Shown here one piece after another: positions 1-5,429 of a stretch of 5,429 nt of DNA (positions within the stretch are counted from its first letter, which is position 1; every line of letters begins with the position of its first letter). The stretch is taken from assembly GCA_019421925.1 (NCBI GenBank), contig JAHZEH010000011.1, forward strand, positions 15,392 to 20,820, in the 5' to 3' direction. Position numbers and translations under genes: made by a program. Under the pieces are notes generated by a model. That model was not told the DNA's origin and did not search any database. It worked only from the letters and a program-made list of their open reading frames with translations. Origin of the DNA: Clostridia bacterium (GTDB taxonomy: Bacteria > Bacillota > Clostridia > Christensenellales > CALWSW01).

Positions 1-1064
<1,064 letters not shown>

Positions 1065-1072
1065 GACTTTTA

Positions 1073-1095
1073 CTCCTTAAACTTGGAAAATTCTA
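1073..1095 (-). promoter_or_regulatory. gyrA ribosome site and weak candidate -10 box
   Basis: Read on the minus strand, TAGAAT at 1095-1090 matches the sigma-A -10 consensus at five of six positions. It lies just upstream of the AAGGAG ribosome site (1078-1073), so it would give a leader of roughly 18 nt. No convincing -35 hexamer sits 16-18 nt upstream. The ribosome site is strong. The promoter is only a possibility. An own promoter for gyrA would make sense because 540 bp separates it from the upstream broken gene. Confidence 0.35.
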
Positions 1096-1165
1096 TCTGG
1101 CGAAAGCTGGCGGTGTATCCCAAAATGTTTGGAATCCCTTTCCATAATCAGTTTGAACAACGAAA

Positions 1166-1580
1166 CAAGGTCGCGCCAGCAGATGGGCAGCTGCCTTTGT
1201 ACCGAACTGCCAGCTGGCGGAAGCGGGGCTTGGGAGAAGGAGGCGAAGCGGGAGCGAGCCGCGTTCGCCCAAACCCGCGTCATAGCCCAGCCGCTGAAGC
1301 GAGTCGTATCGACGCATTTACTTCGACCAAGCGGCAGGGCCGCGCCAGCCCGCGGGCAATAGCCTTAGGACCGGGACCATGAGCTGGCGGAAGCGGAGCC
1401 GGGCCCAGGAGGGCGCGGCCAGCGCCTTGCTGGGACTGGGCCGCGTCATAAAGGAGCGCAGGCCCAATACCGCGCGGAAACAAAACCGCGCCGGCAGATG
1501 GGCAGCATCCCCTGAACCGTGGCGGTACACTGGCGCAAAGGCGCATCAACCCACCCGGGAACAAGGCCGCACCGGCACAT
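1166..1580. repeat. Degenerate tandem repeat array filling the gap upstream of gyrA
   Basis: The 540-bp gap between the MFS pseudogene and gyrA (1065-1604) holds no credible gene. Four diverged copies of a unit begin at 1166, 1335, 1482 and 1562, read on the plus strand from a CAAGGCCGCGCC-like start. The copies at 1162-1191 and 1477-1506 agree at 26 of 30 positions by eye, including the shared GGCAGATGGGCAGC-type core. The units at 1166 and 1335 both continue to AGCTGGCGGAAGCGG (1212-1226 and 1382-1396) and then CGCGTCATA (1276-1284 and 1442-1450). The unit at 1482 is shortened, and the one at 1562 is only a stub beside the pseudogene stop. Unit lengths are about 169, 147 and 80 bp. Small palindromes lie inside (GCCAGCTGGC at 1209-1218, GCCCGCGGGC at 1348-1357). 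The function is unknown. Confidence 0.6.
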
Positions 1581-1604
1581 TTTTGAAGCGCAGCCTCTTT
1601 CCTC

Positions 1605-2686
1605 TCAGGCGGCGGCCCCGGCGGACTGAGTCTGTCCCCCGCCCCTTCTCACAATCCACTGGAGCAGCAGAGCACAACCCCCGAAGAGGACGGCGCACAC
1701 GCCGAAGAGGGCGGCGATGCTCAGCTTTTCCGCGGCCAGGCCGATAACAGGCTGGATCAGGGTACAGCCCAGGGCGCTGGAGACCTGCATGAGACCGTAG
1801 GCTGTGGCGGAGGTCCGAGGGTGACGCAGGGCGCCGAAGTTGAAGAAGCCCGGCCACATGGGCGCGATGAAGAGGGCGGCCCCGGTCGTGAGGATAAACT
1901 TCGCCGGGACGCCGGGCGCCAGCAGCATGGCGGCCAGCAGCAGGCCCCCTCCCAGACAGCAGGCTGTGAGCAGGGCGGCAGTGTTCCTGATGCGGCCCGC
2001 CGCAATCCGTCCGGGGATGAACACCAGCCAATAGAGGGTGAGCAGCAGGGTGGTCTGGGACTGGGTGAACCCGGCCTCCCTGGCAAAGGGCTCCAGCCAG
2101 AGATAGACCACGCTCTCTGTGGCGGCGGCCAGAGCCATGAGGACCATGCAGAGCACGAAAACCCTGTCCCCCCGGATAAGAGAGAAGGCGGCGGTTTTTT
2201 TGCCCGTATAGGAGACGGTTCCGCCGAAGGGCATGCGTAAAAAGTTCAGCAGGCACAGCCCGAACAGGGGGAGCACCAGCCAAAAGATGGGCCGCCAGCC
2301 CCCGTCGCCCAGCAGCAGGGCGCAGAGCAGGGGGGAGAGCGTGGTCCCCAGGCCGTAGACGGCCTGGCCATCCCCCAGAACACGGGCGGCGTTGGCCGCC
2401 CCGTTCTCGTCGCTGATGACCCCGCTCTGAACCGCGTTGACGCCCGAGAAGCCGAAGCCCGTGACAAAGAAGCCCAGGCAGACAAAGGGGAAACTGGGGC
2501 GGAGACGACCTGGGCGGCGAAGTACAGGGAGAGCATAAGGCCCATGCCCGAACTGCCCACGCCCATCCCGGCGCAGATACGGGTGTTGACCACCTGGCTG
2601 GCGGCCTGGTACAGTCCCATAAAGCCGGACACGGAGAACATGGTCCAGTTCAGGGCGGCCAGAGAGTACTTGCGGCGGCCCTCCAT
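1605..2686 (-). pseudogene. Broken major facilitator superfamily transporter gene
   Basis: This looks like a multi-pass inner-membrane transporter of the MFS family; the substrate cannot be told. The ATG at 2686 lies one base after the gyrB stop and has no clear ribosome site of its own, so translation was probably coupled to gyrB. The first frame is MFS-like for about 64 residues: TM1 near 10-28 and TM2 near 48-62, ending VVSAP. At about 2491-2503 the sensible reading moves to another frame, which continues PFVCLGFFVTGFGFSG and stays open to the TGA at 1605-1607. If no repair occurs, the first frame ends at 2246 after 146 residues of non-membrane sequence. Joining both frames gives about 358 residues against a usual 390-410. 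The expected motif A (GxLADrxGrR type) and TM3 are absent at the junction, while TM4 to TM12 are recognisable. The net change must be a loss of 3n+1 bases. A sequencing error alone would explain the frameshift but not the missing segment. Confidence 0.85.
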
Positions 2687-2687
2687 G

Positions 2688-4601
2688 CTAGATGTCCAGG
2701 TCGGCCACGAGCTTGGCGTTCTGCTCGATAAACTCCCGGCGGGGTTCCACCTTGTCGCCCATGAGCACGGTCATGATCTCGTCGGCGGCCATGGCGTCCT
2801 CCACAGTCACGCGGAGCATGGTGCGGCTTTCGGGGTTCATGGTGGTCTCCCAGAGCTGCTCGGGATTCATCTCACCCAGGCCCTTGTAGCGCTGAAGATC
2901 AACCTTGGGGCCGCTGTCCCGGCCAATATCGTTCAGGACCCGGTCCAGTTCCACGTCGTCGTAAACATATTTTTCAAAGTTGCCCTTCTTGACCTTGTAC
3001 AGGGGGGGCAGGGCAATGTAGACATAGCCGTTCTCAATGAGAGGACGCATATAACGGTAGAAGAAGGTGAGCAGCAGGATCCGGATATGGGAACCGTCCA
3101 CGTCCGCATCCGTCATGCAGATAATCTTGTGGTAGCGGAGTTTTTCGGGATTGAACTCCTCCCCGATGCCCGCGCCGAAAGCGGTAATCATGTTTTTGAT
3201 CTCGGCGTTGGAGAGGGTGCGGTCCAGGCGGGTTTTTTCCACGTTAAGGATTTTTCCCCGCAGGGGCAGGATCGCCTGGGTACGCTTATCCCTCCCCATT
3301 TTGGCCGAGCCGCCGGCGCTGTCCCCCTCGACGATATAGATCTCGCACTGGGACGGGTCTTTCTCCGAGCAATCGGCCAGCTTGCCGGGCAGGGAGGTGG
3401 ACTCCAGCACGGTCTTGCGGCGGGTGAGCTCCCTGGCCTTGCGGGCGGCCTCACGGGCCCGGCTGGCCTGCATGCACTTGTCAATGATGATGCGGGCGGA
3501 GGAGGGGTTCTCCTCTAGGAAGGCGGTCAGGCCCTCGGAGACGACGCCGTCCACCAGAGGACGGATCTCGGAGTTGCCCAGCTTGGTCTTGGTCTGCCCC
3601 TCAAACTGGGGGTCGGTCAGCTTGACGGAGATGATGGCCGTCAGGCCCTCGCGCACATCCTCCCCCGTGAGCTTGGCGTCGCTGTCCTTGAGGAACTTAT
3701 ATTTGAGGGCGTAGTTATTGATGACCCTCGTCAGGGCGTTTTTGAAGCCCACCAGATGGGAGCCGCCCTCGTGGGTGTTGATGTTGTTGGCGTAGCTGAA
3801 GATATTCTCCTGGTAGCCGTCGTTGTACTGCATGGCTACTTCGACAATGGATTCGTCCTTCTCCGTGCAGAAATAGATTGGCTCGGGGAAGAGCAGATCC
3901 TTGTTCTTGTTGAGGTATTGGACAAAGGAGACAATGCCCCCCTCGAAGTGGTAGGACTTATGCACGCCCACCCGCTCGTCGTCAATGGCGATGGAGATGC
4001 CCCGGTTGAGGAAGGCCATCTCCCGCATGCGGGAGGACACCAGCTCCAGGCTGTAATCCACCTCCTCGAAGATCTCCTTGTCGGGCTTGAAGGTGATGGT
4101 GGTGCCTGTCTCCTCTGTGTCGCCGGTAATCTCCATCTTGGCGACCGGTTCGCCCCGTTCAAAGCGCTGGGTATAGATATGCCCGCCCGAGCGCACCTCG
4201 GCCACCAGCCACTCGGAGAGGGCGTTGACGACGGACACGCCCACGCCGTGAAGGCCGCCGGAGACCTTATAGCCGCCGCCGCCGAATTTGCCGCCGGCGT
4301 GGAGCTTGGTCAGGGCCACCTCCAGGGCGGAGATGCCCAGCACGGGGTGGATGCCCACGGGGATGCCGCGGCCGTTGTCCCTGACGGAGATCGAGCCGTC
4401 GGCTTTCAGGAAAATCTCGATATGGGAGCAGAAACCGGCGAGCGCCTCGTCAATGGAGTTGTCCACCACCTCGGTGAGCAGGTGGTGCAGCCCGCGGGAA
4501 TCCGTGGAGCCGATGTACATGCCGGGGCGGACGCGCACGGCCTCCAGCCCCTCCAGCACTCTGATATCCGAGGCGTCGTAATGGTTGGATTGCGTTGTCA
4601 T
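2688..4601 (-). CDS. gyrB: DNA gyrase subunit B
   Basis: GyrB hydrolyses ATP and supplies the Mg-binding TOPRIM domain of DNA gyrase; it acts with GyrA in the cytoplasm to add negative supercoils. The product has 637 residues, the usual Gram-positive length. The N-terminal GHKL ATPase shows EVVDNSIDEALAG with catalytic E44 and Mg ligand N48, RDNGRGIP with D75, the lid AGGKFGGGGYKVSGGLHGVGVS (104-123) and QTKTKLG with K338. The TOPRIM domain has EGDSAGG (E425) and TDADVDGSH (D498, D500). The end carries RYKGLGEMN (571-579) and the typical tail ending in LVADLDI. The ATG at 4601 follows remB by 18 nt. The residue matching coumarin-contact R136 of E. coli is S138. ParE is unlikely given the remB and gyrA neighbours. 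Confidence 0.98.
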   Translation of the reverse strand: MTTQSNHYDASDIRVLEGLEAVRVRPGMYIGSTDSRGLHHLLTEVVDNSIDEALAGFCSHIEIFLKADGSISVRDNGRGIPVGIHPVLGISALEVALTKLHAGGKFGGGGYKVSGGLHGVGVSVVNALSEWLVAEVRSGGHIYTQRFERGEPVAKMEITGDTEETGTTITFKPDKEIFEEVDYSLELVSSRMREMAFLNRGISIAIDDERVGVHKSYHFEGGIVSFVQYLNKNKDLLFPEPIYFCTEKDESIVEVAMQYNDGYQENIFSYANNINTHEGGSHLVGFKNALTRVINNYALKYKFLKDSDAKLTGEDVREGLTAIISVKLTDPQFEGQTKTKLGNSEIRPLVDGVVSEGLTAFLEENPSSARIIIDKCMQASRAREAARKARELTRRKTVLESTSLPGKLADCSEKDPSQCEIYIVEGDSAGGSAKMGRDKRTQAILPLRGKILNVEKTRLDRTLSNAEIKNMITAFGAGIGEEFNPEKLRYHKIICMTDADVDGSHIRILLLTFFYRYMRPLIENGYVYIALPPLYKVKKGNFEKYVYDDVELDRVLNDIGRDSGPKVDLQRYKGLGEMNPEQLWETTMNPESRTMLRVTVEDAMAADEIMTVLMGDKVEPRREFIEQNAKLVADLDI

Positions 4602-4613
4602 GGATGATTGGTT

Positions 4614-4619
4614 TCCTTT
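4614..4619 (-). promoter_or_regulatory. gyrB ribosome site directly next to the remB stop
   Basis: AAAGGA (minus strand 4619-4614) directly follows the remB TAG stop codon (4622-4620) and precedes the gyrB ATG by 12 nt, somewhat longer than the usual 6-9. No in-frame start codon lies closer to it. A ribosome finishing remB would sit on the gyrB site, which suggests translational coupling. Confidence 0.65.
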
Positions 4620-4892
4620 CTATTGGGGATCGGCCGTTGCCCGGATGTGCAGCATGCCGCAGCGGCGCTGCAGGGCTTTGCAGGAGACTGGGGAGGCATA
4701 CACCCTGGTCTCCCCCTTTTCCTGGGCGATGACCAGAGAGGCGGCCTTGCCGGAGCAGGGGACGAAGCGGCCCTGCTCCTTGATGCGGGCGAAAAAAGTG
4801 CGCGTCCCTTTGGCGCGCAGCGCATCGGTGGAAATAATGGCGACAATGGCGCTTGTGAAGAGGATGGAGTCGCCGCCGAGGTGCAAGATCAT
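4620..4892 (-). CDS. remB: RemB-family small DNA-binding regulator (DUF370)
   Basis: This 90-residue protein belongs to the extracellular matrix regulator family (Bacillus subtilis RemB/YaaB). Members of the related RemA group bind DNA and activate matrix and osmoprotection genes in Bacillus; the role of RemB in Clostridia is not settled. The start MILHLGGDSILFTSAIVAII matches the family opening (M-x-hydrophobic-HLG-x-D, then a conserved IVxI). The C-terminal half has the paired strands SLVIAQ and RVYASPVSCKALQRR, matching the family pattern SIVVT...IYYSPLSxxTLKxR. At 90 residues it is slightly longer than the B. subtilis protein of about 81. AAGGAG at 4902-4907 lies 9 nt upstream of the ATG at 4892. 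It lies 18 nt upstream of gyrB, exactly where this gene sits in Firmicutes origin regions. The assignment rests on sequence pattern and position from memory. Confidence 0.88.
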   Translation of the reverse strand: MILHLGGDSILFTSAIVAIISTDALRAKGTRTFFARIKEQGRFVPCSGKAASLVIAQEKGETRVYASPVSCKALQRRCGMLHIRATADPQ

Positions 4893-4914
4893 GGATTTAT
4901 TCTCCTTGGAAACT

Positions 4915-4933
4915 GGGGCGCGCCCTGCGCCCC
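4915..4933 (-). promoter_or_regulatory. GC-rich hairpin in the remB-gyrB leader
   Basis: GGGGCGC (4915-4921) and GCGCCCC (4927-4933) form a 7-bp perfect stem around a 5-nt loop, extended by one T-A pair at 4914/4934. It lies between the predicted transcription start (about 4941) and the ribosome site (4902-4907), so it would be in the leader RNA. There is no T-run after it on the minus strand, so it is not an ordinary terminator. It may affect initiation or mRNA stability; function is inference. Confidence 0.45.
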
Positions 4934-4947
4934 AATTCTTCCTTAAT

Positions 4948-4974
4948 ATTATACACCATTTCGGATAAATGCAA
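4948..4974 (-). promoter_or_regulatory. Likely sigma-A promoter of remB-gyrB
   Basis: On the minus strand a perfect TATAAT lies at 4953-4948. The -35 is weak: TTGCAT at 4974-4969 with a 15-bp spacer, or TTTTGC at 4976-4971 with 17 bp. The surrounding 4934-5000 stretch is clearly AT-richer than the rest of the window, as expected for a promoter. Transcription would start near 4941, giving a leader of about 49 nt before remB. Transcription should then run through gyrB and into the MFS pseudogene. Confidence 0.6.
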
Positions 4975-5080
4975 AAGGGGGTAAAAATATTCTATGCCGT
5001 TGAGAGGGCAGTATTTGCCCGCAAAACGGGAGAGGACCTTTTTGGAGGTTGAACGCAGGAAGATGAAAAGCGGGCTTTGG
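4975..5080. other. Non-coding stretch upstream of the promoter
   Basis: I see no gene here on either strand and no trace of a recF C-terminus. Two small overlapping stem-loops are visible: GGGCA/TGCCC (5006-5020) and CCCG/CGGG (5018-5030). Each is short and neither is followed by a convincing T-run, so I do not call a terminator. Confidence 0.4.
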
Positions 5081-5185
5081 GGCGGATTTCAGGGGGACTT
5101 TTGAAAAAGCCCCCCTGAGACCCCCATGCCTGTGGCTGTCGAAAAAGTGCATCCGCACTTTTCCGAGATCAGCATTTTCCGCCTG
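5081..5185. repeat. 105-bp intergenic direct repeat, copy 1
   Basis: This copy matches 5325-5429 at 102 of 105 positions; the differences are at 5097, 5119 and 5130. It opens with GGCGGATTTCAGGGGG, carries an imperfect 16-bp-arm hairpin (5087-5120), then an 8-bp stem AAAAGTGC/GCACTTTT with a 4-nt loop (5143-5162), and ends TTTTCCGCCTG. The ends carry a short inverted pair (GGCGGA at 5081-5086, TCCGCC at 5178-5183), a feature also seen in miniature inverted-repeat elements, but far too short to prove one. Small open frames translating the repeat start at the same GTG/ATG in both copies and are repeat artefacts. Confidence 0.85.
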
Positions 5186-5217
5186 GTCGCCTTCCAGGCT
5201 CCCGGACGGCGGAAAAT
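5174..5217. repeat. Inverted repeat at the right end of copy 1
   Basis: ATTTTCCGCC (5174-5183) and GGCGGAAAAT (5208-5217) are perfect 10-bp complementary arms separated by 24 bp. Within the loop, CCTGG (5182-5186) and CCAGG (5194-5198) could form a competing smaller stem. The left arm lies in the 105-bp repeat and the right arm lies in the spacer. Confidence 0.6.
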
Positions 5218-5324
5218 ATGGGAATCAAATCCTCTGGATTTGTCCGTTCCGGCGTACACGCCGCCGGAGCCGGAATGAAAATCAAGGGGCCGCGGCCCCT
5301 TGATAATTCCCCGGGGATGCTTTG
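5186..5324. repeat. Palindrome-rich spacer between the 105-bp repeats
   Basis: This 139-bp spacer has no gene but several inverted repeats: CAAATCC/GGATTTG with a 3-nt loop (5226-5242), TTCCGGC (5247-5253) with GCCGGAA (5269-5275), GGCGT/ACGCC (5251-5262), and a perfect 24-bp palindrome without a spacer at 5281-5304 (half-site ATCAAGGGGCCG). Both 105-bp copies are preceded by GCTTTG, so the repeating module may be larger than 105 bp. Confidence 0.65.
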
Positions 5325-5429
5325 GGCGGATTTCAGGGGGGCTTTTGAAAAAGCCCCCCTGAAACCCCCATGCTTGTGGCTGTCGAAAAAGTGCATCCGC
5401 ACTTTTCCGAGATCAGCATTTTCCGCCTG
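5325..5429. repeat. 105-bp intergenic direct repeat, copy 2 (reaches the window edge)
   Basis: This is the second copy, 244 bp from the first. Its main hairpin is perfect: arms TTTCAGGGGGGCTTTT (5331-5346) and its exact complement (5349-5364) around a 2-nt centre, whereas copy 1 has two disrupted pairs. The second stem AAAAGTGC/GCACTTTT lies at 5387-5406. The window ends within the match, so the repeat may extend further and more copies may follow. Confidence 0.85.

Noticed and set aside
1077..1564. Small frames on both strands in the gap upstream of gyrA
   Set aside because: They cover the degenerate tandem repeats, show no recognisable protein family, and overlap each other in several frames.
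2486..2500. Programmed ribosomal frameshift in the MFS gene
   Set aside because: The CCCC and TTT runs could be slippery, but the missing motif A and TM3 mean that shifting frame would not restore a full transporter.
2544..4607. Long plus-strand open frames over gyrB (2544-3518 and 3756-4607)
   Set aside because: They mirror the conserved gyrB sequence; no family is recognisable and no ribosome sites support them.
4960..4968. DnaA-box-like TTATCCGAA on the minus strand
   Set aside because: It matches TTATCCACA at only 7 of 9 positions and is isolated, with no cluster of boxes or AT-rich unwinding region around it.
5331..5364. Intrinsic terminator at the perfect hairpin
   Set aside because: The stem is strong but neither strand has a T-run after it; the sequence continues with CCCCCA on plus and CCGCC on minus.
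4949..5402. Two small minus-strand frames (4949-5158, 5169-5402) sharing the start MRMHFFDSH
   Set aside because: The shared peptide is just a translation of the 105-bp DNA repeat. The frames lack ribosome sites and run into unrelated sequence after the repeat.
5081..5429. CRISPR array
   Set aside because: Only two copies, repeat far too long (105 bp) with a 139-bp spacer and no cas genes in the window.

Overview
The window suggests a high-GC member of the Clostridia, most likely an Oscillospiraceae/Ruminococcaceae-type gut anaerobe near Flavonifractor, Pseudoflavonifractor, Intestinimonas or Oscillibacter. This rests on the Gram-positive type GyrB (about 637 residues), the Firmicutes-specific remB-gyrB pairing, AAGGAG-type ribosome binding sites and strongly GC-biased codons. 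The genus is inference. All genes lie on the minus strand, so biological order runs from high to low coordinates. The arrangement resembles the dnaA-dnaN-recF-remB-gyrB-gyrA neighbourhood near the replication origin of Firmicutes, but no recF is visible next to remB.

Layout in transcription order: (i) 4975-5429 is non-coding. It holds two 105-bp near-identical direct repeats (5325-5429 and 5081-5185, 3 mismatches, period 244) with a spacer full of inverted repeats, including a perfect 24-bp palindrome. (ii) A likely promoter with a perfect TATAAT box (4948-4953) precedes a short leader with a GC-rich hairpin. (iii) remB (4892-4620) and gyrB (4601-2688) are tightly coupled. (iv) One base after the gyrB stop begins a major facilitator superfamily (MFS) gene (2686-1605). 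It is broken by a frameshift at about 2491-2503, where the TM2-TM3 loop (motif A) and TM3 also appear to be missing. (v) A 540-bp gap carries four degenerate copies of a repeat unit. (vi) gyrA starts at 1064 and runs off the left edge with about 354 codons present.

GyrB (ATPase and TOPRIM) and GyrA (DNA cleavage and religation) together form DNA gyrase, which introduces negative supercoils. RemB belongs to a family of small DNA-binding regulators. The MFS gene probably rode on gyrB transcription and translation and now looks like a pseudogene. No undescribed multi-gene system is visible. The unexplained material is the two repeat-rich intergenic regions.
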